A stretch of DNA of 64,000 bases from Tectiglobus sp965247245 (GTDB lineage Bacteria; Pseudomonadota; Alphaproteobacteria; Rhizobiales; Hyphomicrobiaceae), in NCBI GenBank assembly GCA_965247245.1, contig CBDFGV010000003.1, positions 1,364,001 to 1,428,000 on the forward strand, written 5' to 3'. Positions within the stretch are counted from its first letter, which is position 1, and each line of letters begins with the position of its first letter. Position numbers and translations under genes: made by a program. Shown here piece after piece: positions 29,347-37,887 of this stretch. The notes below the pieces were generated by a model. The model was given only the letters and a program-made list of their open reading frames with translations. It had not been told where the DNA came from and ran no database searches.

Positions 29347-30306
29347 TCATTGGTTGCCAAAGACAGTGCTCCTCCAATCTGGAGCGGGCCGACTTCTCTT
29401 CGGGGCAGGTTGGCTCTGGGGCTTCGGCTGTCTGCGCTGGCTTGCAGTCACCGTCTTGCGCAGGCTCTGTGCAACCTTAGGCTTGTCAGTCTTTGTTTTT
29501 GGCTCGGGAGTGCCATCCAGGCGCCGCCGATAGCGTGCGACGAGATCAGCATCCGCGCGATTTGGTGATGTCGTCTCCAAATGCACGACGCGGTAGCCCC
29601 CCTTAGCAAGACGGTTGAGGATTTCCGGGAGCGCTCGGACCGTCACCAGCTTGCTATCGTGAAACAGCAGAATCCCACGGCCTCGGCGGCGCAGCCCTGC
29701 CATGGTTGAACTAATCACACGACTAACGCCATAGCCACGCGTGTCGCCGGAATCGATGTCAATCGATATCGATGCGATGTCTTGTGACTTCACGTAGGCG
29801 AGGATCTTCTTCGATTCAGCAAGAAAGGGAAATCGAAACAGTGGCGCAACGCGCGGACCGATGACAGCCTCAAGTGCCGCAAAACCCTTCCCAATCTCGC
29901 GTTTGCTGCGTGCAAGGCCAGCGCGTCTGAGATTGGGATGGCTCCAGGTGTGCCCACCGATGGTGTGTCCCCGCGCCAGCGCCTCCCGCAGGATACCCGG
30001 CCGGATCAACGCCATGCGACCCACTGGGAAAAAAGTGGCTTTCACACAGTGTTCCTGCAACGCGTCGAGAATGACGGTCGTGCGGCCAGCAATAGGGCCG
30101 TCATCGAAGGTCAGAACGACCTCCTTGTCTCGAAGTAACTGCGTCTCGCCGTAGTTAACTGATCCATGCGCGACGCCGCCACTGGCGTCGATGGTTATGG
30201 TGCGCCCCGTTTGCAGTTTGCCAGGGCGGTTCGGCGTGCACGCTATTGTTGCCGTCGCAGCAGTGAGCGTGATGACCAAAGTTACCAGACCGATTGAACG
30301 ATGCAT
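29347..30306 (-). CDS. Exported polysaccharide deacetylase
   Basis: 319 residues with an N-terminal signal segment (MHRSIGLVTLVITLTAAT) ending at a Cys (TIAC), perhaps a lipoprotein but with an atypical -3 residue. The NodB fold shows VVLTFDDGP, HTWSHPNL (metal His pair) and LLFHDSK near the end. It likely removes N-acetyl groups from cell-wall or surface glycan in the periplasm. The C-terminal 60 residues are Lys/Arg/Pro/Gln-rich low complexity. The ATG at 30306 is preferred over an upstream GTG because it starts the signal peptide. Confidence 0.88.
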   Translation of the reverse strand: MHRSIGLVTLVITLTAATATIACTPNRPGKLQTGRTITIDASGGVAHGSVNYGETQLLRDKEVVLTFDDGPIAGRTTVILDALQEHCVKATFFPVGRMALIRPGILREALARGHTIGGHTWSHPNLRRAGLARSKREIGKGFAALEAVIGPRVAPLFRFPFLAESKKILAYVKSQDIASISIDIDSGDTRGYGVSRVISSTMAGLRRRGRGILLFHDSKLVTVRALPEILNRLAKGGYRVVHLETTSPNRADADLVARYRRRLDGTPEPKTKTDKPKVAQSLRKTVTASQRRQPKPQSQPAPKRSRPAPDWRSTVFGNQ

Positions 30307-30705
30307 CTGGCAGAAAACCCTCTCTGTTGGCACCCACCCCGATCAGGATTGGAGTCCATTGGAGCCCAGTGGCGGACCTGTTGTTCGTTACACAAGCAAA
30401 ACTGCAATGCACTGCGGCAAGATGATAGCTGTGGAGGCGAGGTCACTTGATAACTGATATTGTTATATCATAACGTAAATTGACGAGACGCGGCGCCTTT
30501 TAGCCCCCTGCTCGCAGGCGAGCCACACCAGAGGAAATGGTTCTGGCCTGCACGGCCACAGCCAGAGGAGCCGCTGAACAAAATGCGTCACCCAGACGAG
30601 AGCTCAGTCGATCCATGTCTCTGCGCGTTTCCAGTGCGTTGGGACGACACAAATCCTCAACCCAAAAATCCAACTCACAAGCTTTAAGGAATAGGGAGAT
30701 CGCCA
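30307..30705. other. Divergent promoter region, deacetylase / formaldehyde dehydrogenase
   Basis: About 400 bp with no supported gene. It holds the start signals for both flanking genes and an AT-rich stretch around 30440-30480 with a palindrome described separately. Confidence 0.4.
30455..30470. promoter_or_regulatory. Operator-like palindrome upstream of the formaldehyde dehydrogenase gene
   Basis: TGATAT-TGTT-ATATCA, a perfect 6-bp inverted repeat in an AT-rich block, 236 bp before the dehydrogenase start and about 150 bp before the deacetylase start. A second, partly overlapping symmetry (GATAAC/GTTAT) is present. The regulator is not identified. Confidence 0.35.
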
Positions 30706-31869
30706 ATGAAAACACGCGCTGCAATTGCATGGGAGCCAAACAAGCCTCTCGAAATTGAAGAGATCGACCTCGAAGGCCCAAAGGAAGGCGAGGTGCTTGT
30801 CCGTATCGTGACGACCAGCCTCTGTCACACAGATGTGTTCACTTTATCCGGCGAAGACCCCGAAGGCCTGTTTCCCTGCATATTGGGACATGAAGGCTGC
30901 GGCGTCGTCGAGGAAGTAGGTAAAGGTGTAACGTCGGTTGCCCCGGGAGACCACGTTATCCCGCTGTATGTTCCGGAAGATCCCGACTGTCCGTACATCA
31001 AATCTGGCAAAACCAACCTGTGTCAGACGATCCGCCAGACGCAGGGCGCAGGGCTGATGCCCGATGGAACTTCGCGCTTTTCCTACAAAGGCAAGCAGAT
31101 CCTCCACTACATGGGCACCAGCACGTTCAGCGAATACACCGTGCTGCCGGAAATTTCAGTCGCCAAGATCGCAAAAGAGGCGCCATTGGCGAAAGCCTCT
31201 GTTATGGGATGTGCTCTGCCGACGGGCATGGGGGCCGTGCGAAACACGGCCAAGGTTGAGCAGGGTGCGACGGTCGCGGTGTTCGGTCTTGGTGCGGTCG
31301 GTATGGCGGTGATCCAAGGCGCCGTCATGAATGGCGCATCGCGGATTATCGGTATCGACGTCAACCCGGAAAAGTTTCCATTGGCCATGTCACTTGGTGC
31401 CACTGAGTGTGTCAATTCGAATGACCATAGCGCGCCAATTCAGGATGTGCTGGTTGAAATGACCAATGGCGGTCTCGACTACACCTTTGAGGCCGTGGGC
31501 AATGTAGAGCTTATGCGCTCTGCCCTGGAAGCCTGTCACAAAGGCTGGGGTGAATGCACCGTAATTGGTGTTGCCGGCGCCGGTCAGGAAATCTCTACGC
31601 GGCCATTCCAGCTTGTCACCGGCCGTGTATGGCGCGGGACAGCATTCGGTGGCGTTCGCGGCCGCAGTGAATTGCCGGGCATGGTCGACGAGTGGCTGCG
31701 TGGAGATTTCAGCGTTGATCCGTACATTACGCACAATATGACCCACGATCAGATCAACACGGCGTTCGACTTGCTCAAGGCTGGCAAATCCATTCGCTCG
31801 GTTGTTCACTTCCGGCCAAGCGATACGATGACGGTGAACACGTTGCCGGGTGAGATCGTGCAGGCCTAG
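30706..31869 (+). CDS. S-(hydroxymethyl)glutathione dehydrogenase / class III alcohol dehydrogenase
   Basis: Glutathione-dependent formaldehyde dehydrogenase (FrmA/AdhC), 387 residues; oxidises the glutathione-formaldehyde adduct with NAD+ in the cytoplasm and also reduces S-nitrosoglutathione. Catalytic-zinc ligands C40, H62 and C169, the SGEDPEG segment that contacts substrate, and the FGLGAVG Rossmann motif are present. Odd: the structural-zinc loop normally reading PECxxCxxC is PEDPDCPYI here, so positions 92 and 98 are Asp and Ile and only C95 and C106 remain. GGAG precedes the ATG. No fghA or gfa gene is adjacent. Confidence 0.93.
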   Translation: MKTRAAIAWEPNKPLEIEEIDLEGPKEGEVLVRIVTTSLCHTDVFTLSGEDPEGLFPCILGHEGCGVVEEVGKGVTSVAPGDHVIPLYVPEDPDCPYIKSGKTNLCQTIRQTQGAGLMPDGTSRFSYKGKQILHYMGTSTFSEYTVLPEISVAKIAKEAPLAKASVMGCALPTGMGAVRNTAKVEQGATVAVFGLGAVGMAVIQGAVMNGASRIIGIDVNPEKFPLAMSLGATECVNSNDHSAPIQDVLVEMTNGGLDYTFEAVGNVELMRSALEACHKGWGECTVIGVAGAGQEISTRPFQLVTGRVWRGTAFGGVRGRSELPGMVDEWLRGDFSVDPYITHNMTHDQINTAFDLLKAGKSIRSVVHFRPSDTMTVNTLPGEIVQA

Positions 31870-31887
31870 TCAGCCTGGCCGAATAGT

Positions 31888-31915
31888 GATGCGTAGCAGT
31901 CCACTGCTACGCATC
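31888..31915. terminator. Strong hairpin after the formaldehyde dehydrogenase gene
   Basis: Perfect 13-bp inverted repeat (GATGCGTAGCAGT and its complement) around a CC centre, starting 18 bp after the stop codon. Followed by only three T, so a weak intrinsic terminator or mRNA-stabilising hairpin between convergent genes. Confidence 0.55.
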
Positions 31916-32000
31916 CGTTTGCCTTGAAGACTGCACCTTAGCTGAGGAACTGCCGCGCAACCCACGGCAATCCCTCGATCATCATGACTGCTGCGACAGA

Positions 32001-33011
32001 CTACGTCTTCTTTGGAATGTCCTGCATGACCATCGGTGCCGGGTAATACCGGAAACCTTCGCCGTGCTTCGCGATATGGCCGATACCGGGCCATGGGAAG
32101 TGATAGGCGATCATCGGCATCCGCTGGGTCGCCAACATATCGAGCACCTTGTAACGCGTCTTCGCCGACTGTTTAGGATCAGTGTCGTACGCGAACTCCA
32201 TCAGCGGCTTTTCAAGCAACAACACCTGATGGTGCGTGGTATCGCCAATCGCCATCATGCTCTGGCCCTCTGATGTCAGCACAAAAATTGTATGACCCAG
32301 AGTATGGCCAGGAGCCGCCATAGCCTGGATGCCGGGCAGGAACTCTTCACCATCCTTGATGAACACGATGCGGTCGCGATTGGGCATCAGGTTTTTGCGC
32401 GCGCCCTCAACAAAGACCTTCATGTAAGCCGGGTCGGTCATCGACAACTTGGCTTCGTCCGTCCAGAAATCAAAGTCAGTTTGCGAGATATAGATCTGCG
32501 CATTCGGGAAATTGCGCTCTCCGCTATCCGACATGATCCCCCAAACATGATCGCAATGACCATGCGTACAGACAATCGCATCAATTGCAGCGGGATCAAT
32601 GCCGGCAACCTTGAGGTTCTCCATCATCTTGCCGGTCGTCGGCCCGAACATGGTGGATTGCCCCATGCCAGTGTCGAATAGAACAAGTTTCTGGCCAGTG
32701 TTCAGAACCAGAATGTTTTGCTCGAGGATGACGTTGGATGGATCCAGGAAATTGGACGTCAGCATCTTGCCGACTTCTTCCTTGGTCGTACCCAGGAAAC
32801 TCGACGAAGGATCTCCTAGAGGCAGAACACCATCTGAAATCACCGTGCCCTGCATCGAACCATGTTTGAAGCGATAGAAGTAAGGTGCTTGATCGGTCGA
32901 AATTGGCGCCTTGGCCTGCGCCGAACCAGCTTGCAGTCCGACGGTAGCTGCACCGGCCAGCGCTGCCGTCCCCAATAAGGCGTGTCGCCTTGTCAGCGTG
33001 AGATCATGCAT
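32001..33011 (-). CDS. Tat-exported MBL-fold hydrolase
   Basis: 336 residues from the ATG at 33011, with AGGAGG six bases upstream. The N-terminus has a twin-arginine signal (TRRHALLGTAALAG, cleavage near AQA). The MBL zinc motif is HGHCDH at 150-155, with later ligands in GHTLGH, GDTTHH and AYHFPWPG. Export by Tat fits a metalloenzyme folded in the cytoplasm. It resembles periplasmic lactonase or hydrolase members of the fold; substrate unknown. Convergent with the dehydrogenase gene. Confidence 0.9.
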   Translation of the reverse strand: MHDLTLTRRHALLGTAALAGAATVGLQAGSAQAKAPISTDQAPYFYRFKHGSMQGTVISDGVLPLGDPSSSFLGTTKEEVGKMLTSNFLDPSNVILEQNILVLNTGQKLVLFDTGMGQSTMFGPTTGKMMENLKVAGIDPAAIDAIVCTHGHCDHVWGIMSDSGERNFPNAQIYISQTDFDFWTDEAKLSMTDPAYMKVFVEGARKNLMPNRDRIVFIKDGEEFLPGIQAMAAPGHTLGHTIFVLTSEGQSMMAIGDTTHHQVLLLEKPLMEFAYDTDPKQSAKTRYKVLDMLATQRMPMIAYHFPWPGIGHIAKHGEGFRYYPAPMVMQDIPKKT

Positions 33012-33416
33012 AAACTTTCCTCCTGACATTATTGGGAGCCGAGTTGGTCAACCACCGATCTTTATAAAAATGATTGATTACGAGTACCGATAGCGTCTCC
33101 AGAGGCCCCATTTGTTTGACCGAGCTTACCTGCCCGGACAATTCAGCCTACGCATGCACCCGGTCCGTCGCAATGAAAAAGTTATGTTATTACAGAACAC
33201 AAGATGCGAAGTAGCGAGCTGCTGCGATGCTAGAGACGACAATAAGTGCGTATCTGAAGGACTTGAGAAAGTGCACCGACGAGCATCCGCAGCGCAACTA
33301 AATTCTCTCATGATCAAGGTTGAAAAGGCCGGCACAACATTATCGTTTGCGCAGCTCCATAAATCTTCTGTACCTAGTTACGCGACGAGACCGTCAGGTC
33401 GATTTGAGGGGGCCCT
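33012..33416. other. Intergenic gap before the EamA transporter
   Basis: 405 bp between divergent genes. Open frames are present on both strands but none has a ribosome-binding site or recognisable protein. Promoters of both neighbours must lie here; no consensus is evident. Confidence 0.35.
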
Positions 33417-34346
33417 TTGTCCGACAACTCGAATACACGCCCGCAGCACATTCTGCGTGGCGTTCTGCTGATTGTTGCGGCGGCGCTGACAATCTCGATC
33501 CAGGATGTCATCTTCAAGCTGTTTAGTAGCCAGCTATCGCTGTGGCAGATTTTTGCCCTAAGAGGTATTTTGGCCGTCCCGATGCTGCTGGCTATCGGCT
33601 GGATGCGCGGTCTTAGTCTGAGTGTTCTGAGCAGCGCCGTATGGGGCTGGCCTCTACTGCGCGCAGTCTGCATTACGATGACGTTTCTGGCATTCTATGC
33701 AGCCATTCCATTTCTCAGCTTATCAACGATTGGAGCCGCCAACTACATCGCGCCGATCTTCGTCACGCTGCTCTCTGCGTATGTCATCAAAGAAGCTGTT
33801 GGAACGCTTGGTTGGTTAGGCGTGACCTTGGGGTTCGCAGGCGTTGTCGTCCTGTTGCAACCGGGCACAGACGCGTTTTCACCATGGGCTTTGCTGCCGA
33901 TCGTTGGCGCCGCTTTCTATGCGATGGCGCACGCGATTACACGCACGAGATGTCAGAACGTTCCGCTCGCCGTCATGTCGCTCTCGCAGAACCTTGTCAT
34001 GATGCTGGCCGGCCTGACGGTCAGCGCACTTCTGTTCTGGACTCCACCGAACAGCGCGCTCGTTGAAGCCTATCCCTACATCTTCGATACCTGGTCGGAC
34101 GTCGGTCTCCAGGACTGGTTAGTTCTGGCTCTCCTTGCAGTGCTGGCAATCGTCATCGGAATGATGCTGGCAGGCGCCTATCAGTCAGCACCTCCATCAA
34201 TCGTATCGACATTTGAATACAGCTACCTGGCCTTCGTCACAGCCTGGGATATCCTGTTTTTCGGCACCACACCGACCATCATCAGTGCAACCGGGATGAT
34301 GATGATCGTCTTTGCCGGTCTGCTCGTTCTGCAACGCAAATCTTAG
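33417..34346 (+). CDS. EamA-family (DMT) transporter
   Basis: 309 residues with about ten hydrophobic helices in two EamA repeats (roughly 15-145 and 155-305). It is an inner-membrane metabolite exporter of the drug/metabolite transporter superfamily; substrate unknown. The start appears to be a TTG at 33417, with GAGGGGG a few bases upstream; there is no ATG nearby in frame. It lies about 130 bp upstream of the first photolyase gene on the same strand. Confidence 0.9.
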   Translation: MSDNSNTRPQHILRGVLLIVAAALTISIQDVIFKLFSSQLSLWQIFALRGILAVPMLLAIGWMRGLSLSVLSSAVWGWPLLRAVCITMTFLAFYAAIPFLSLSTIGAANYIAPIFVTLLSAYVIKEAVGTLGWLGVTLGFAGVVVLLQPGTDAFSPWALLPIVGAAFYAMAHAITRTRCQNVPLAVMSLSQNLVMMLAGLTVSALLFWTPPNSALVEAYPYIFDTWSDVGLQDWLVLALLAVLAIVIGMMLAGAYQSAPPSIVSTFEYSYLAFVTAWDILFFGTTPTIISATGMMMIVFAGLLVLQRKS

Positions 34347-34480
34347 CGGTGTTTGCTTGGCCTTCGGCTCGCGTCCGCCACGGACCAGGTTCGGATCTGC
34401 AAGTGGACGTTGGATCAATCCAAACACTGGATCAAACCGTAAAACCATCGAGATTTCAGCAGTGGAGCACTCCGAAGCCG

Positions 34481-36091
34481 GTGCCGAAGAAAGACAGCAC
34501 GTCAGCCCTACAGATCGTATGGTTCAAGCGAGACCTGCGTATCTCTGACCATCGACCGCTGAGTTGTGCCGCAGCGCGCGGTCCGGTGCTCCCCCTACTC
34601 GTCATCGAACCGGAACTCTGGCAGCAGCCCGATATGTCGGCACGGCATTACGGTTTCTTCAGCGAGTGCTTAGCAGAACTAAATGCGTCACTCGGCGAGC
34701 TAGGACTGCCGCTCGCAGTACACGTCGGTGATGTGATCGATTGCCTTGAGGCCATTCGGCAGTCTCACAACATCGACGGCCTGTGGTCCCATGAAGAGAC
34801 AGGGAACGATTGGACCTACAAGCGCGATCTCCGAGTGGGCGAATGGTGCCGGCAAAACGGTGTTGCATGGACAGAGCATCGCCAGGACGGTGTGATCCGC
34901 AAACTCAAGAGCCGCAACGGCTGGGCCGGCAAGTGGGATAAATTGATGTCAGAACCGCTGACAGAAACGCCTTCATCCCTGACGCCGCTACCGGACATGA
35001 CAAACGTGCAAACGCTGCCGTCGGCCACCGACCTCGGCTTGCATGATCCAGATCCAGCGCAACGACAGCGCGGTGGTCGTACGCAAGCGCTCGCATCCCT
35101 GACATCTTTCCTCGACACACGCGGCGAACACTACAGGTCAGAGATGTCCAGCCCGATTAGCGCTGAGAGTGCGTGCTCGCGCCTGTCACCCTACCTCGCA
35201 TGGGGTGCCGTCTCAATGCGCGAGGTCGCCCAGACAACCTGGCAAAGACAACGCGAGCTCAAAGAAATCGGTGGTAAGTCTGTGAGCAGCTGGCGTTCAT
35301 CACTCGTGTCGTTCACCGGCCGGCTTCACTGGCACTGTCACTTTATGCAAAAGCTGGAGGACGAGCCGCCACTTGAGTTTCGCAATCTCCATCCCGCTTA
35401 CGACGGACTGAGGGTTAGAGATACGATTGACCAAGAGCGCCTTCACGCCTGGCGGAACGGAGAAACCGGCCTACCGTTCGTCGATGCCTGCATGCGCTAT
35501 CTGGCAGCGACGGGGTGGCTCAACTTCCGCATGCGCGCGATGCTGATGGCAGTTGCGAGTTATCATCTTTGGCTACATTGGCGCAGGCCCGGGCTTCATT
35601 TAGCGCGTCAGTTCACCGACTATGAACCTGGAATTCATTGGCCGCAGGTCCAAATGCAGTCCGGCACGACCGGCATCAACACCGTCAGGATCTATAACCC
35701 GATCAAGCAAGGGTTCGACCAAGACCCTGATGGCGAGTTTGTCCGGCGATGGGTGCCTGAGCTTGAAGCCATTGAAGGGGACAAAGTGCACGAGCCTTGG
35801 AAGTCACCACTCGCCGCAAACATTTTGGACAAGACGTATCCAGCGCCGATCGTAGATCATCTGGCAGCTGCACGTGACGCCCGGCAGAAGATCTATGGCG
35901 CCCGGCAAGGCTCCAACTTTCGCAAAGCCGCTGACGCCATTCAATCGAAGCACGGCAGCCGAAAGAGCGGCATGCCAGTTACAGGCAGTCGCCGCACCAA
36001 AGGCAAGTCATCGAAGCCTACCGATGTTTCGTCAGGGCAGCTGGCTTTCGCGTTAGATGACCTGTCACCAAAAGCCCGAGAGACCGATTAA
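34481..36091 (+). CDS. Photolyase/cryptochrome-family flavoprotein with atypical FAD-site loop
   Basis: About 536 residues from a GTG at 34481 (frame open from 34349). An N-terminal photolyase alpha/beta domain starts LQIVWFKRDLRISDHRPL, with the FAD-binding helical domain C-terminal. The flavin-site region reads EPGIHWPQVQMQSGTTGINTVRIYNP, where E. coli photolyase has NNGGWQWAASTGTD; the Trp at positions equal to E. coli 382 and 384 are replaced (Pro, Val) in my hand alignment. A basic Ser/Lys-rich tail follows. It fits a divergent photolyase-like group rather than classical CPD photolyase; DNA substrate unproven. Confidence 0.88.
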   Translation: MPKKDSTSALQIVWFKRDLRISDHRPLSCAAARGPVLPLLVIEPELWQQPDMSARHYGFFSECLAELNASLGELGLPLAVHVGDVIDCLEAIRQSHNIDGLWSHEETGNDWTYKRDLRVGEWCRQNGVAWTEHRQDGVIRKLKSRNGWAGKWDKLMSEPLTETPSSLTPLPDMTNVQTLPSATDLGLHDPDPAQRQRGGRTQALASLTSFLDTRGEHYRSEMSSPISAESACSRLSPYLAWGAVSMREVAQTTWQRQRELKEIGGKSVSSWRSSLVSFTGRLHWHCHFMQKLEDEPPLEFRNLHPAYDGLRVRDTIDQERLHAWRNGETGLPFVDACMRYLAATGWLNFRMRAMLMAVASYHLWLHWRRPGLHLARQFTDYEPGIHWPQVQMQSGTTGINTVRIYNPIKQGFDQDPDGEFVRRWVPELEAIEGDKVHEPWKSPLAANILDKTYPAPIVDHLAAARDARQKIYGARQGSNFRKAADAIQSKHGSRKSGMPVTGSRRTKGKSSKPTDVSSGQLAFALDDLSPKARETD

Positions 36092-36117
36092 GTGGTTGGA
36101 TCAAAAGGTGTGAGTTG

Positions 36118-36303
36118 ATGAAGGCGCGCAACGGGGCCACCGTGGATAAGGTCAATCTTCCCGAGAAGAATTGCGCATCCTGTGGGCGACCATTCCGCTG
36201 GCGAAAAAAGTGGGCAAAGGTCTGGAGCGATGTACGGTATTGCTCCGAACGTTGTCGCCGCACGAAACGCAGTAGCCCCACGATCAATCCTGCGGCAGAC
36301 TAA
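36118..36303 (+). CDS. DUF2256 zinc-ribbon-like small protein
   Basis: 61 residues. Four Cys (C19, C22, C42, C46) in the arrangement NCASCGRPFRWRKKW...RYCSERCRR are the hallmark of DUF2256, a short basic putative zinc-binding family often found beside photolyase genes. It starts 26 bp after the first photolyase and probably shares its transcript. Its end overlaps the convergent DUF3253 gene by 20 bp. Biochemical role unknown. Confidence 0.9.
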   Translation: MKARNGATVDKVNLPEKNCASCGRPFRWRKKWAKVWSDVRYCSERCRRTKRSSPTINPAAD

Positions 36304-36565
36304 ACCTGACTGGTCCTTTGACACTGGCCAAATCCACCACCCGTCCTCTCTGCGTGACGTCGATCTGTCCCCGCCTGCTCAATTCCTGACCAACGGAGCG
36401 CACAAACTCCATCAACTCCCGCCAGTCTCCATCGGCATCAGCCACGGCTCGGGCTGCTTCCGACGGACAAATCGTCTTTCCCAATCCCCGCTTGTGGCAA
36501 AGCTCAAGAACGACAGCTGCAACTCGCTCGTGTGAGATCGAAACCGCGGGCTTGGATCCAGTCAT
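36284..36565 (-). CDS. DUF3253 family protein
   Basis: 93 residues from an ATG at 36565 with AGGA upstream. The winged-helix-like pattern LGKTICPSEAARAV, WRELMEFVRSVGQELSRRGQIDVTQRGRVVD and GPVRF is typical of DUF3253. It may bind nucleic acid, but no function is established. It is on the opposite strand inside the photolyase island and is divergent from the FAD-domain protein gene. Confidence 0.88.
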   Translation of the reverse strand: MTGSKPAVSISHERVAAVVLELCHKRGLGKTICPSEAARAVADADGDWRELMEFVRSVGQELSRRGQIDVTQRGRVVDLASVKGPVRFSLPQD

Positions 36566-36677
36566 CCCATTCCTACTCTCAGACGTAACCACCATGACAG
36601 TTTTAAGCTGCCAGCATCTAACACAACACGACAGCCCACGCATGCATCATCCCCAGCCAAATCGCCAAGCCGGACTT

Positions 36678-37880
36678 ATGCGTCTCTCTACGTTCTTGCC
36701 GAATTCTGGTCGCAACTACGCCAGAGATCGCAACAGTGACTTTGGACCGGAGCAGCGCAGCAACACTTCACTCCTATCAGGTCACATCCGTCATCGCCTG
36801 CTTCTCGAGACCGAGGTGTTAGATGCTGTCCTGGCGCGCTTTTCACCGTCAACTGCCGAAAAATTCATTCAGGAAGTCTTCTGGCGAGGTTACTTCAAAG
36901 GCTGGCTCGAGCAACACCCTTCCGTCTGGCAATCCTATCGTGAGAATGTCAGCGAACTCACCGACCAACTCGATAGTGATGACGAGTTAGCGAAACGCTA
37001 TCAGCGCGCAACGCACGCCCAAACAGGCATTGCTTGCTTCGATGCATGGGCGAGCGAGCTCATTGAAACGGGATACTTGCACAATCATTCCCGCATGTGG
37101 TTCGCCTCCATTTGGATCTTTACTTTGCGGCTGCCGTGGCAGCTCGGCGCCGACTTTTTCTACCGCCACCTTATCGATGGAGACCCGGCGTCGAACACGT
37201 TGTCATGGCGTTGGGTTGGCGGCCTACACACCAAAGGCAAGACCTACCTCGCCAGACCAAGCAACATCGAGAAGTTCACAGGTAATCGGTTCGCACCCTA
37301 CGGCCAGCTGGCCGAAGCGGCACCACCGCTGAGTGAGCAGACTTCGCATCCGAGGCAGTCTATCCCGCCAGTTGCCATCGACCATTCCTCCAATAAAGTC
37401 GCGCTTCTCCTAACTGAGGAGGATGGCCGGCCTGAAGACCTCTTCTCCGATCTAAAGCCCATCGCAAGCATCGCGCTTCTCGCAACCGAAGCACGATCGC
37501 CCTTGCCGGCAGGCCGCGAAGCCGCAGCTTTTGCACATGCCGCCGTCTCTGATGCGGCGAAGCGCGCAGCCGAGCACTTTGCAATCTCACTCGCCAACCC
37601 AATGGAGACATCCGATTGGGGCACCCAGCTCGCCGAGTTTGCGCAAGCAGGCGCTATCAATACAATCGTAACAGCCTACGCACCTGTTGGACCCGTTGCC
37701 GAGAAACTGGCATACGCTAAAGAGGTGCTGGATGAGCTCGGTATTTCACTTATCGAGAGGCGACGCGTCTACGACGACCTGACATGGCCGCATGCACATC
37801 GCGGTTTCTTCGCTCTCAAGAAGAAGATCCCGGCTATTCTCGAAGATCTTCAGCGCAACAACGCGCCTCGCCTACTTTGA
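36678..37880 (+). CDS. Photolyase-type FAD-domain protein with C-terminal alpha/beta region
   Basis: 400 residues from the ATG at 36678 (MRLSTFLPNSG); the frame is open from 36492. The FAD-binding helical domain comes first: EKFIQEVFWRGYFKGWLE, CFDAWASELIETGYLHNHSRMWFASIW and NTLSWRWVGGLHTKGKTYLA, with the Asn and the Trp-x-Trp of photolyases intact. From about residue 235 a second region reads VALLLTEEDG, SIALLATEARSP, TIVTAYAPVGPVAE and LIERRRVYDDLTWPHAHRGFFALKK, an alpha/beta pattern resembling the domain that is N-terminal in normal photolyases. The order is thus reversed. It ends 7 bp from the convergent Fe-S photolyase gene. Confidence 0.85.
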   Translation: MRLSTFLPNSGRNYARDRNSDFGPEQRSNTSLLSGHIRHRLLLETEVLDAVLARFSPSTAEKFIQEVFWRGYFKGWLEQHPSVWQSYRENVSELTDQLDSDDELAKRYQRATHAQTGIACFDAWASELIETGYLHNHSRMWFASIWIFTLRLPWQLGADFFYRHLIDGDPASNTLSWRWVGGLHTKGKTYLARPSNIEKFTGNRFAPYGQLAEAAPPLSEQTSHPRQSIPPVAIDHSSNKVALLLTEEDGRPEDLFSDLKPIASIALLATEARSPLPAGREAAAFAHAAVSDAAKRAAEHFAISLANPMETSDWGTQLAEFAQAGAINTIVTAYAPVGPVAEKLAYAKEVLDELGISLIERRRVYDDLTWPHAHRGFFALKKKIPAILEDLQRNNAPRLL

Positions 37881-37887
37881 CCGAACA

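Noticed and set aside
33112..33471. 119-codon frame overlapping the EamA gene start
   Set aside because: Overlaps a clear transporter start in another frame and has no recognisable domain.
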